Shown piece after piece: positions 24,901 to 36,808 of a stretch of 64,000 nucleotides of DNA (the first letter of the stretch is position 1; every line of letters starts with the position of its first letter). The notes beneath the pieces are model-generated. The model did not search any database. It saw only the letters and a program-made list of their open reading frames with translations, and was not told the DNA's origin. The stretch is taken from contig CM075101.1 of assembly GCA_037576195.1 (NCBI GenBank), positions 28,334,001 through 28,398,000 of the forward strand, given 5' to 3'. Source of the stretch: Phytoseiulus persimilis. Its lineage: Eukaryota; Arthropoda; Arachnida; Mesostigmata; Phytoseiidae. The position numbers and the translations under genes were made by a program.

Positions 24901-27900
24901 AATCTGGCCGCGCTCATGTACGACTCCTTCTCAGAACATTTTCCCGAAGTTCTTTCCAAGATATGAACGAGTGTTTAATTTTCTCGCTCCACGAAGCCCG
25001 TCGTTTGCGGTGTGATTGGATCCAAGGAGTACACGACGCCACCTCGAAAACAGCAAAATATGTATGAGCCACACCTAATTGGTTCTTGAAAAGTGTCCGC
25101 TAACAGAGACACGTTTTTATGGCGGCGACGTCGCGGGCAACGGGGAACCCAGAGCTCAAAACAGAGCCATGCAGCTCCAAAAGGCGTCGAGGCGGAATGG
25201 CAGGAGAGAACTATGAAAATAGGACGCAACGTGCGTAAGCCTCGATAACTGGTTCCGGGAAATGAGAATAACGAAGCCACAACTCGACTCCTGACGTGTG
25301 ATGTGAAGAACGAGAGCTTCCGATTTTCTTTCCTGTGTATGGATGTGGAGCCGTTCGAAACCGTGCTGCAAGCACGTGTGGTCATATCGAGGGTGTTCCG
25401 AGGACCGCCTATGAGGTTCAGCACTCGACGAGAGCTCTAGGCTCCCCGGGAGCTGCAGGAGTGGGTTCCGGACTTTTATTCAAAGTTGAGAAGAATCAAT
25501 GCGCGCCAAACCCCGCCTTCGTTCAGACAGTTAAGAAGAGAGCAATGTTATGCGTTATTGTTATTTCAGGATGCAGGCGATCCTGATGGCTGTAGTGGGA
25601 TATCTGAGGATGAAATCCTTGCAGATTCAGCGGAGACGAGGAAACTTTTCTCGGCCCTGAAGGTCTTTGTCGATTCTCCAGTGCTGACTGATTTCAGAAA
25701 ACTGGAAGGCCACAGCGTTTCTTCAACTCTCTGAGGTCAAAAGCGTGTTATTCGATGTCACCCCGCAGGGTGTGCTTGGATCCGTAGCAGAGAGGAACGA
25801 CAGATTCATGTTGGAGCTGTGGTGAACCGCCGAAAGTTCAACTACGTCGCTGTCTGGCATGGTGACTTTTCCCTCATCTCAGCCGACTTATTCAAATGCA
25901 AGCGCCTCAATCCAAAACTCCAAGTACCTCCGTTCCGGAGTTCTCTGCCGGATGCGGCATTCGAAGAAGCCGAGAAACGATAAGTTTGCGTCGGGGCCAG
26001 TGTGGGCTTCGAATTCTGATTTTCACGCAGAGTTGCTCCCCGTCTCCATGGTATCAATCGGCATGCGTTCTGATTGAATCGGAATCTCGAACAGATATTG
26101 GCCTGTGTGTATTCATTCCGCTGCCAGCGCTTGAGTGTAAGCGCCGTGTTCCGACGGAACGAGTTGAGCGATCTAATGTGGAAAGGACAAGCTGTAATGA
26201 GCCGACTTATTACACATCTTGTTCCGAGCGACCAATGCCGGTGTTACTGTCACGGCGGCACCCAACGACGAGTTCTATGTCGCTCAGCGATTTAGGATCC
26301 GAGCCCATTCAACATCCCAGACACAGAGGGATGCTTGTTGACAAGCTCTCGAGATAAGTGACGGAGCGCTCTCAACCAACATCGCCTGCGGTGCCAACCG
26401 GCCACGCCGAATTCGCTCTCGATTGGGTTGATGAATCTGACATATCCGAAGGCGAGTGATGCCACGTTCCGTGACATTCCTGCGATTTGAATCTCCTGTA
26501 GATCTTCCTGTAGATGAGGACTGATATTTTTGGAGCGTCATTTGAGAGAACAGCGTCGTTATCTTTCGCCATTTGTCAAAGTCGAGAACCCGCTGAAATA
26601 TTTGGTGGAATCGAGGGCTGGAAGCTCAACCACCTCTCAACGGATGATTCCGTTTTTAATTCCATTTGTATTCCATTGGAGCAGGGGGCCGCCCCGAGCG
26701 TCGAAAGTACCCCACCCGAGCTGTCGACGGCAAACTCGAGGAAGGAGCTGCCTAGTGCTTTCGTTCCTGGCGTGTCAATGAACCGTCCAAAACTCGCCGT
26801 TCCCAGGCTCTCGGCATGATCGCTCGCGGCGTGCAGGAACATTTCTCGAGGCGTGAGCACGGATTTCGGCCGTCTTCCGTCCTTATTTCCATTTCCTCTC
26901 CTTCCCCCCTGCGTGCGATGCTCTCACGAGTTCACGACAGAATGCAGGTCCCGAACTGGGAATTCATCCAACGAATTCGAAGTGTTCATGATAACAACGT
27001 TACAAAGCCGTACGTCGGACCGCTCCGCTCAGAAAATCAGACAAACTGGGCGTCAAGATCTGAGTCGAAGTGTATACGATCGCAGTCATTGAACGCGAGC
27101 GAAAGTTCCGAGAGACGTTGCGCGATACGCCCGCCGCACGCTATGGAGAAGAAATGAGGGATACGATCAGAGGCCGACGCGTTCATCCTCGGTTGGAAAA
27201 ATAGAGAGGGAAGAGTTCTCAAGTCCTGGCACGTAAGCTCATCCCTTGTTGTCCCACCTGGACCGAACCTTCCGAGAGCTAAATGCGAGGCTGGAAAGCT
27301 TGGCGAGGAGCACCTGTGTTCGTGTCTGCCGATGCCCCTCGGCGTCGGGCGGCAAACACACGCGAAAACCTTCCTCGGAGGGAGAACCGCATTCCGGAGC
27401 GGTCTGATGTTGAGCGATTGGGGGAGTTGGTCCGGCGGCGTTGTAGGGCGGCTTCACGAAGGGTGGTTCGGAATCCGCGCTTTGTAATGGGAGATCGACG
27501 GAGACAACGAGAGAGCGTTTTTCCAGCTCGGAAACGACCGATTTTTTTGTCACACCCGATGTGCGCACGAGGCCCCGGTCGAGGGGGAGAGGGAGCACGA
27601 GCGAGGGACAGGGCCTGACGACGCTCAGAAAAGAGAGCGAGCGAGGTCTAGGATGGGCGGGATCGAGCGCAGAGGAAAAGACGATCTGGCTCCTTTCCAG
27701 CCCGTTCCTCTCTATCTTACATCGTTTGTGTCTGTCCGTTGCGACTGAGCCGCTCGGAGCGGCGTAGCGTCGCTGTCCATTAGTTGATCTTCCCTTTCAG
27801 ACACGACGATAGCGGAGCATGTCGGCTCTGAATATCGCCAGCTGACGCCCTATGCAACTTTGCTATTAGAGCTGGTTTGGGTGGCGGTTCCGTATGCCGG

Positions 27901-28127
27901 GATTCTCCACACCGGGTTGAACCGGGGTGAAAAAGTGCTGGACATTCCTCGCAGAAACCGGCACGATTTGGCAAGATCTGGCCGAAGAGTATTCGGAGCG
28001 ACCGACGAAGTTCAAAAGAGTGGTGATTGACAAAATACGGAGGCGAGAGGGGGAGGGCAGACATAGCTCAGTCGAACTGGTGCACGTTTATCGAAGAAAG
28101 TCGAATGAGGGGTAGAGGGAGACGATC

Positions 28128-28432
28128 ATGGGTCGCGGGACGATCCAGAAGAATGGAGAGATGGCAATGTGGAGTATGGACGGGATGCGAACGGTTGACA
28201 GGCTTCCCCTCCACACAGAGAGGAATGAGAGCGGAGTGAACGGAGTCGAACCGAAACAGTCGCGACCACTTTTGAAACAATGCGGATTGATTGATGCAGT
28301 GAGGAAGAAATTCAGGCGAGTAGGAGCGGGGCTCCAAATAGAGCGGTCGCTTCGATGCTCGAAACACCCGAAGAGCTTCGCAAAAGGTCGATTAGTCGAA
28401 ATATCGATGAAGAGTCGGATTACCGAAGCCAG
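28128..28432 (+). CDS. Candidate first coding exon, unrecognised
   Basis: A frame opens with ATG at 28128, runs 101 complete codons and stops being exon-like at a textbook donor, CCAG followed by GTAAGT at 28433. The product is basic (many Lys and Arg), with no membrane segment and no motif that I recognise. I did not find a partner exon downstream. The combination of an ATG, an open frame and a consensus donor is suggestive only. Confidence 0.2.
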
Positions 28433-31400
28433 GTAAGTTGAGGCCCTGAATCGTCAGGTCTGATGCGCTGGAGCCCAGGTTCGCGTGGGCCGGTATACCA
28501 ACGACGAATGGACTCCCACACCTCATCTCGTCGCTCGTAACGTATATTTCCAAGTGGGGAAAATGCGACCACGATGTCAAGTTTGGACCCCCGAGAAGAG
28601 AGCATGTTCCATCCGCTTCACCCAGATTCCAGTGTCCTCGGGGAATGGAGCTCGAGAATCGGAAGGGAGGGCCGGATGGAAGAGGAACGAAAGCCAGAGT
28701 CCGAGACGCAGCCAGTAGGTGAACGGGCAGCCGAGCGCAATCAAAACGGATTCAATACTAACTCAGCTAAGTGGCTGGAGAAGGAGAGAACACGATCGAG
28801 AGGGTCGTCTTCACGCTCCAGTGATTCTTTGCGGGCTCTGTGCTGGTCGACGTTCTGCGGCGCTCCCGGAAGAATCGAGGAGTTGGAGAGGGGAAGAACG
28901 ACTCATCGAGCAATCTTGTGAGTGGACGACCCTACGAACTCTATGAGCGTTGATTGATGAACGATAAGAAGATGTTCAACTGCCGGCTTGACCTGCTATT
29001 TTCGGAAGGCTAGATGAGCTCCTTCAAATTGTTCGTAGAGGAGGAGAAGTGAACAACGCTTCAGATCGGAGAATTCCAGGCCGATGGCTCCACCGCATGC
29101 CGAGTATGGGAATCGAGATCAATGCGGGGCCAACAATCGGCTCGGCCAAGGTATTTTTGAATAGCAGCGACAGATGCGAAATGGAGCCCGTTCGGGGCTT
29201 CCCCCGGCAGGAGTCGATCTTAACTCATTGCCTCACGCCTCGATGCGAAGTCGGGAAGAGGCCCCGTAATCCGGACTCCCGGCTCCCGCACGTTTATCAC
29301 TCTTCCAAGCCGCCAGCGTTTTCTCACCGAAACGGACACTGGCACAAGCTTAGCAGATCTCGAGAAGGCCCGGCTCCAACAGTTCTGTTTAGCACTAGAG
29401 GAGAACCGGCATGTCTCCATAACAGGCCGGCTCGCGGAGACGCTAGTAAGGACCAAGGGCGTCAGCGAGACGAGCATAGTTATCTCGGAACGCCTGCGCC
29501 GCCGCGGAATGACTTCGACCCATGGAATGCATCTGACTGGCACTCGAGACCGAAACGAGCGGCGAGAGTCCCGGGAAGAAGACCACAGCAAGGAAACAGA
29601 AGTGGAGGAAACGGTTCAGGAGAAGGGCTGGAGGACAGCGACCTTTGAAAGTTCTAATATTTCCACTCGAATGGCTCTCTCAGTGAGCGAGCTAGCGGTC
29701 GAGCGGAAGAGCGACCGAGAGAAGGGGGCGCAAGCGATGGCTCCAGGAGACATCCTTCGAGGGTGTCGAGGCCCACTTCATTCTCTTCATCAGAGACCCT
29801 GGACCGGTCCTGCGTTCCCTCGGAGAAGCTCCGCGTCGCGCACCAATCCTCCGTCCGCGGTGTGCGGTCGAAACGCGACCTGCCGTTTAGGTTTATGGAC
29901 CTTGCAGACGTGATGGAGACGTGGATTGCATTGGAACATCCATAGCCGCAAGGGAGCGCAGTCACACCCGAGGCGTCGGTCAGCGCGCTTCACAATGGTT
30001 CCGCTTGTCAAAGGTCTGAGTGCTCAGGAGCCCGCCTGCATAGGGCCCGCCACACGGGCCTGGAGCCGGAACTATCCTGAGAGTTAGTTAGCTAGCTAGC
30101 TGAAGTGCCACTCAGCGAGCAATGCAGCAAGTCGGCGAACAGGCCGACCCAGGTATAAGCCGACTCCAATTACTGCCAGTAGCTGTGAAAAGACCTCTCG
30201 TTCGGTACTCCCCGCGCGACTTTCAGGGATTGCGACGCAGAACCGGAGCAGAGTGGGAAGTTGTTGGAAAATTCGACGTGGCAGGAATCGAGCCTGGCTT
30301 GACGCGATTCGATTAGGCTTATTAATGATGGCAGGGCTTCGTGCGCCGCATCCACTTCACTGCATTCTACATAAATTGCAACTTCGATTCCTGACACTGG
30401 AATCAGCCAGCATGGACTTCGCGTTGTTGGTCCTACGCTACCAGTAGCCATCTGAAACAGCTATTCCTGGCATCGACGAACGGTCCTCGAAAGCCTTCGG
30501 GAGGGTTTTTGCATAACGACCTCGATCGCACAGTCGGGTGAAATAGAGGAAAGCCTCGGTTCGGGAACAGCAGCGAGGAAAAATGGCGAAACGACAGAGT
30601 GACAAATTCTAGCGAGATTCAGATGCGTCAGTTGAGCACCTGATCGGTCATCCGTCCCTGTTCGCTGTTTTCGGCACATGTGATACGGGCGATGTTGCAG
30701 CGGCCGACGCGATGTATGTGGATATCGGCTTGCTCGTTCGTTCGCTCTATTCTCTCTATCGCGGTCGCCTGCTCCTAACCGCCTATCAATCGCTCCGGTG
30801 GAGTGGCAACCCCCTGTACCATCAACTCCAGTATAGAGTTGCTGTTTCTCTTGTGGTCGCGGCCCTCTCCGGTAGCTGGGTCTCATCCATAAAACAACAC
30901 GTCATTGTACGTCAAAAAAACAAGATACCGCTCAGCGACAGTCTACAAGCCGACTTCCGGTTGGTAGTCACGTGAGCGTTTTCAAGGAGCCCTTGTGAAC
31001 CCGATAAAGGGTGATTTTGAGACAGGTCCCGTTCCGGGCCGTTTATCTTCTCTTGTTCCTGCGTGAGCTCGCTATGACGTCAAACTACTGTTGGAGCTAG
31101 AGAAGGGGAAACGCATTGCAGGCCTGGCCAAGAACGACATTCCAGTCCTCGTGCATCTGGTGATGCCTTCTGGGCCGATTTCACCACCGGGCCAGACCGA
31201 GTGGTCTGCGTCCGATGAACTAGTTCGCACAGCCACATCAACGCTGTCTCGTGCAAGCTTCCGTAGTTCCCGTTCTCACAGGGTTCATACTGGAACAGAT
31301 CTGCCAGGGTGTCCTCGACTAGCTCACGGAACTTGGCCGCCGTTGCCGCACAGGCTGGACAAGCCGCCCAAAATGGCCAGCACAAGTGGAATACTACTCG

Positions 31401-34400
31401 CGTATTCGCCATGCGCAGCGACGAAATTTCCCATGAACAGAAGACGCTCGATCTCGGACGAAGCAGCTTTTACGCGTGACGAGAGGAAAGCTCGGCAGCG
31501 AAAGTTATCCTGCACGAAGCGTGGAGTCGGTTGTTTTTTCATTTGAGGATGTTTGCTCAGCGCGGGGGGGAGCGAAGACATCTGCAGGCGACAATGCTCC
31601 GTATCCACGTTGTGTTTGCTCGTTCCTCCTCGCACTCTTCTCCTCCGCCGGCCTCACCTCTCTGCTCGATCCTCTCTCTCACTTTCCTTTCTCCTCCGTG
31701 CTTTAGTTGCATGGAACCGACAGTGATCAGAAGTACAATATTGACCTTCGAAGGTTTGTTGTTTACTGACTCCACAACGTGCGTTTTTGCATGTACATAT
31801 GTACCCACGAGACACAGAGTGCGTAACTCGCAGTACACGTTCCCGCTTGATCATTCTGTGTATGCCTTGACCGATACGAGGATCGGAAGACAGGCTGAGC
31901 AAATGATCTGCAAGGCCATATAAGCATGCAAGATCCACCCGTGCGGGTTCCCCCGCCAACGGTTAAATGATTCGTAGAACCCATCAGTGAAAAACGATAT
32001 GGACAAAGGAAAGGTCCAGTCATTTGGTTACGCTACCACCTACTCCTTGATACACCGTTCCAATAGTCGTCGGCGATGCACAACTCGTCACCGGCAACGC
32101 GGTACGTTGAAGAATCAAGGTGGCCGCCAAGTGTGTTCTGGAAACCGTCAGTCGAACTCTGCCCTGATTACTCGGTCTGACCATCGGCTTTGGATGCAAT
32201 CAGCTCGGAACACGAGGGAAGGACTACAAGAGGTAATGAATGAGGGATATTGTCTCATTTCCAACGAGAGTCCTCGAAGTTCCTACTGAAAGTGAGGGAC
32301 TTGATTCAGGAGAGTGGACACACAATGATTTCACCCGGCTGGCATATGAAGAACTCTCGTGCAGGGGGCAAACTGCAGGTAGTGATACCATCGAAATTCC
32401 CGTCGAGCCATGACACGGAACGATGTATATTGCATTTGCAGGAGATCCCCCTGGAATGAGTCGCAAACTGGAGGAGGAGAAAAGCCCCGACGAGAAATTG
32501 ATCCTCGTGCCTCGATATTGCAGCGGGAAATTTCCAGTTGAGCTGGGAAGTGCCCAACGGATTTGCGTTGGACCTCAGCTCGGCGTATCATCTATAATAT
32601 CATACAGGAAAATCACCCAGAAAGAAGAAGTGGAAACAAAATCATCACCGAGAATTGGTCTCCTTGCGGTCCAGCGTTTGCTTGGCTCTTCTTGCTTCCG
32701 CCTCCGCCGGAAGGCTTAGAGAGGTTAGCATTGCCACCCGCGTAGTTCATTATTCCACGGCTGATTGTCGGTTCACTTTCACTTCTTCACTGAACACGCA
32801 ACGAGGCACCTATATCGAGTTTTCAGCGGGCTAATCCACGTAAGTTGAAGGTCCGACACAGGAGTCTCAAGCTGGTGATTGTGACGAGCATAGAGACAAC
32901 CTGAGTGCTTGCACGTGATCTAGTCGCAATGCCCTACGGGACCGGAGAACTTTCCTCGGCTTCTGAAGAAACAGAAAGTCCACAGAATCAGGGTTGCTGA
33001 GCATTGTCAGGTTTGAGCTACGATGTATCTAGCGAAAATCGACTACTAGCTAGATATATGATTGAGCACAAGACTGAGAAAACCAAGGAAAACGGGGTGC
33101 GCCGGAAAAATCGAGTCTTGGGGTACACGTGAAGCTCGCGAGGGTCTCAAGGCCCTCTCCGCACCCTCCTCCGCCGACCCCTTACCCCACGTGGTCGAGA
33201 CCCCACCGGCGAATGCTTGCCACAAGCCAAGCCCGACTCGCCGAGACAGCGACTGACTCCTTTATACTTTCTCCTTTGGAGGAGATTCGTCCCCTGACGG
33301 CGACTCTCCTTTTCTATCGAGAGTTCATCAAATCACTGCAAATCTGTTCATTGGGGTCTCGGAAATCGTGTGCAGCCTTGGTTCCGAGTATTTTCCAAAG
33401 CAGTTTCCGGAGCTGTTCGTTCGTCACTGTTGAGGGGAGAACAAGTGAAACACCCTGAACAGAACGACTGAAACTGGAGTCGGGACTGAAAATCACTACA
33501 TCCGTTCATTGCCGCGAGCTATAACATGACGACGGAACGATCTCTCTTGAATGTATCTTTTTGATGGTCGAGATGACGATGTGCTCGCGCGTGCGTTGTC
33601 CGCTCCTTCAGCTAGGAGCCGTCCGGGTTCTGACCGAATGGGATTGCAGGATGGCTTGTCATAAGGAGTTTCCGAGGCCGTCATCAAGACAGGGCCTAAG
33701 GGGAAGGTGATGGACGAGCCGGTGATCAGCCGAGCTGTCCTTGCAGCGTCTCCGATCTATTCAACTGCGCAACGGCACCGGGAAGCGATTCGACGTTTCC
33801 TGACGTGATTCGCCCTCCTGTGTGTTCTCGATCTCAGGGTCCGAGCATCCGGGGATAGCCGGGATACAGATGAATCGGTTGGTAACGAAATATTGCGATC
33901 GCCGGAATCACCTCAGCTCGGATCGTGTGAAAGTAACGACAGGGCGCCCCCCAGGAGTAGCAGCGAGTCATTCGAATATGTGCTCCGGAAAGCCCACATA
34001 CTGAGGGGATGAGCGACCGGGCAAATCGCATCCCGCGGTTCGCTCCTCAACAGTTCACAGTCATGTCTCCGAAACGAATGACTGAGTAGTTCAGTAAGCA
34101 TCACGAAACAGTGAACACACCCTCACGTCTTCCTCTCAAATATCGTCACACCTGAACTTCCTGATCTCGTGGTCAAACCACTCGCCATTTTCAACCTGAG
34201 GCGAGGCCTCTGAGATTTCAGACGTGGATTCTCAATGCGGGCTTCTGAATCGAGTGTCCCGATCATTTCAGCCACAGCCAAGCATTGCTGAGAGAATGGT
34301 GCCGCCCAATCTAGTTCAAAGCGTTGAACACGAAGCGGCGTTCCATGTACCATGAGTGGCGTGGCTCTGAACGCCGCCGCGTGTCGGGACGGAGTGCTTT

Positions 34401-34900
34401 GTGTGAGGAGTTATGTCGACAAGAGAACAGTCACATCATTAAGCAGAGTGAATGTGTCCATATCCCCTCTGTTTATCGGCCGTTTTTTGTCTCGTCAAGA
34501 AGGCTCGGTCCTATCCCATTTCGGATGCGTTCGATTTCCTCCCTTACTCTGGACAAAACAAAAGCTTTCTGGGTTGAAAGTATCCGTGGCTTTGTTCATT
34601 ACAGTGCGCTCTCGAAACTCTGTTCCAAAACATTTACAGGGTCGTTGTCCAGACACATTCATGCCAAATCTTGATCCCGTTTCGACGTTTCCTATCGCGG
34701 TAGATTGCGGGAAAAATCCAGGGAGCGGTGAAACTCCGCGGCGATTGATCGGAAAGAAAACTGTGCTGAGTATTCGATTGTTCTATTCAAACGCCTGTCC
34801 TGGAGCGCGGCCGTACCCACACTATCAATGAGTCCGTCTCGTCGTAAGTTCGATCGCGTATCCATTCGATTGTTACAGGGTTTTCCAACGATGAACGACA
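28433..34900. other. Gene-poor stretch
   Basis: No recognised family. A GC-rich region at 29049-29913 is open in several frames at once, including a plus frame of about 230 codons from 29224. It encodes leucine- and arginine-rich helix-like sequence but no known motif. Short AGTTAGTT/AGCTAGCT repeats lie near 30083-30100. A 32.3 kb plus frame has a faint similarity to a retrotransposon integrase zinc-binding region (LQVVIPSKF), too weak to call. Confidence 0.4.
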
Positions 34901-36808
34901 CTACCCCCCCTTACAATAGCAGTAGCGGGCGAAAGGCTTATCCCGAGCGCAAGCCGCATTCGAGCTGTACCAATCCAGCCGCTCTACTCTGGAGTTTAAA
35001 CTCAGTTTGCCGTCGCGATACATCGCTGAAGCTTCAAACATTGCATTGCTCGGATTTGCGTAGAGCAGGATTTTGAGAACATCGAACTCCCGCTGTGGGT
35101 CCTGCAGTTGGAAAACGTCGTAAATTTTCCGGAGACTCCACCTGGCACACATCGAGGTAGCGTTGTTGTCTGCGACCTCGTTATTCGCTGTTTCAAGTAC
35201 GAGTTCCGCGAATTTCGTCGCGAGCGGGGAATCTGTGACCAAACGGACCGGTTTCAAGCAGGAGCAAAACTGCAAGTTGATTCCCGCTTGTAAACAAGTG
35301 CGCGATTCGGGAATTCTTTCTGAGATCAAACTATGGCCCCTCCCGGTTCCCGCTCTCTCCTGTGCGGGTTGCAGCGGGTCTGTCAGCTCTTGTAGCGTAG
35401 CATGAATATCGTAAACTGTTGTGAGACGCCTGGAGTTCACCGACAGGTTCTCCAAGATTTCTGGTCTTCGCTTTATCAGTTCGTTAGGCAGCATCAGGTA
35501 GAAGAACGGCAACATGTCCTCGTATCGACCGACCTCCGTGCCGCGCCACTCCTCCAGACGAGATCCGTGATCGGAGAGGAAGAAGATAACAGTTTCGTCG
35601 AGAATGCTTCGGGATTCGAGCTCTTCGAAGAACGCTCGGAAGTCTTCATCGAGACGACGGGCACCGATCAGAATGTCGTGAGAGAGCTCCGAAAACCAGG
35701 CATACGAGAACAGCGGGTTACCCAGACTTGCGACTTGGAGCAGATCTCGTAAGTAATTGAGATAAATCTTCGAGGCGTACATTGGCCCAAAGCAAATGCC
35801 GTTGGTTTTCGAGGGCATCGCGTCCGCTGCCTGCATTAGGGGCCGTGGCCAGTAATCGGTGGGCACTTCAAGAAATCCTTTGAGCGACGGGTGTATGAAC
35901 AAGCCCGTTGGCCACTGCTCCTCGAAAAACAGGGTGTCGAAACCACGGTCTGCATACTCGCGCCAGATGTAGTCCGAAATGTTGTCGAAATAGTTTCCGA
36001 TGGCACGGTCCATCATCCCAGGTATGTAGCTCTCACCCGTCATCATGGGAATCTGGTTCGGAGCCGAGTTCTCGCCGATTTTGTTGTAGCCGAGCATTTC
36101 AATAACCGTGTTTGTTGAGTTGTATTTGAGCCAAGAACGCGTCTTTTTCATCTGCCTCAGAAAGTTCAATCGGGAGAGCGCATCGATTCCCAGCACCATG
36201 ACATTGTAGCGTTTTCTGGAACCTGGGGGGCGCGGTTTTTTTGGCCGAACCTTCGGCAGGAGCATCGGCTGCTTGTAATTTAATGTGCCATCATCGGAAC
36301 GGCAGGAAATCACAATGTTTTCCTCCTGCGGACAACTTCCGATCTCGAAGGTGACACGACCCTTCAACTTGTGCACGGTATCCATTCGCAGGGAGCTCGA
36401 ACCGCGAACCGCTTCTGAGTAAAAACAAGATAAGTTATGGAGATCGAGGGGAGTATAGTGCTGCTCCAAAACGCGCAAATCGAGCTTCGGGCAGCTCCCA
36501 ACTCCTGGAATGATTTCTGTGGCAAAGAAAAACGGTTGAGCAGACGGATCACAGGTAGCGATTCTTTTGTCGAAATATCTCGCCATGGCCCCATCGAACG
36601 GATCAAAGTCGGGCACCTCACATGTCGGGGTTTTCAGCACCGGTTCCATTTCTGAAGCGCGCTCCTCGAACGCATTGTTTGAATTCATGAGCTCGAGAAG
36701 TTTCTCCCCTCCGAAGAAGTTGAAGTGCACCATCACGTTCAGGAGCAGCAGGAGCGAGACCGCGAACACGACCAGCTTGAGGAAACTCCGTTTGAAACTG
36801 CCTCTCAT
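34901..36808 (-). CDS. DUF229 alkaline-phosphatase-like protein
   Basis: This is a complete, intronless gene of 635 residues for a DUF229 family protein, a branch of the alkaline phosphatase/sulfatase superfamily. No substrate is established for the family. Residues 9-29 form a single N-terminal hydrophobic segment after basic residues, so it is probably a type II membrane protein of the Golgi or cell surface. The cysteine-rich stem runs to about residue 170. The superfamily landmarks are in order: GIDALS at 207-212 (metal-binding Asp and candidate nucleophile Ser), a GENSAPNQ block at 245-252, SHD at 376-378, SDHG at 412-415 (metal ligands) and YDIHATL at 466-472. Several N-glycosylation sequons are present. 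The ATG at 36808 has A at -3 and is preceded by an in-frame TGA 15 bases upstream, which fixes the start. Length is normal for the family and I see no damage. The absence of introns may reflect retroposition or intron loss. Confidence 0.94.
   Translation of the reverse strand: MRGSFKRSFLKLVVFAVSLLLLLNVMVHFNFFGGEKLLELMNSNNAFEERASEMEPVLKTPTCEVPDFDPFDGAMARYFDKRIATCDPSAQPFFFATEIIPGVGSCPKLDLRVLEQHYTPLDLHNLSCFYSEAVRGSSSLRMDTVHKLKGRVTFEIGSCPQEENIVISCRSDDGTLNYKQPMLLPKVRPKKPRPPGSRKRYNVMVLGIDALSRLNFLRQMKKTRSWLKYNSTNTVIEMLGYNKIGENSAPNQIPMMTGESYIPGMMDRAIGNYFDNISDYIWREYADRGFDTLFFEEQWPTGLFIHPSLKGFLEVPTDYWPRPLMQAADAMPSKTNGICFGPMYASKIYLNYLRDLLQVASLGNPLFSYAWFSELSHDILIGARRLDEDFRAFFEELESRSILDETVIFFLSDHGSRLEEWRGTEVGRYEDMLPFFYLMLPNELIKRRPEILENLSVNSRRLTTVYDIHATLQELTDPLQPAQERAGTGRGHSLISERIPESRTCLQAGINLQFCSCLKPVRLVTDSPLATKFAELVLETANNEVADNNATSMCARWSLRKIYDVFQLQDPQREFDVLKILLYANPSNAMFEASAMYRDGKLSLNSRVERLDWYSSNAACARDKPFARYCYCKGG

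Larger units (their letters stand above)
13968..28127. other. Gene-poor stretch
   Basis: No recognised family is present on either strand. Contents seen: degenerate four-base repeats near 14590-14700 (GACA, GACG and CAAC units), a poly-C tract at 17365-17376, a tRNA-like sequence at 18180-18269, a G-rich tract at 18914-18939, and CT-rich runs near 19425-19455. Open frames of up to about 177 codons occur (for example 24007-24537 and 24534-25067, plus strand), but they are serine- and arginine-rich without motifs and occur on both strands. I treat them as chance. Confidence 0.45.

Noticed and set aside
24007..25067. Two successive plus frames of 176 and 177 codons
   Set aside because: Serine- and arginine-rich, in different frames, with no domain and no convincing splice sites.
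29049..29913. Plus-strand frames of about 200 to 230 codons, one helix-like and charged
   Set aside because: The region is GC-rich and open in several frames on both strands at once, with no motif, so composition explains it better than coding.
31080..31635. Minus-strand frames with a hydrophobic start (LVLAILGGLSSLCG) ending at GTGAGC
   Set aside because: Could be a first exon, but no following exon or family could be identified.
32250..32459. LQVVIPSKF stretch resembling a gypsy integrase zinc-binding region
   Set aside because: The match covers about ten residues only; no HHCC pattern, integrase core or reverse transcriptase is nearby.
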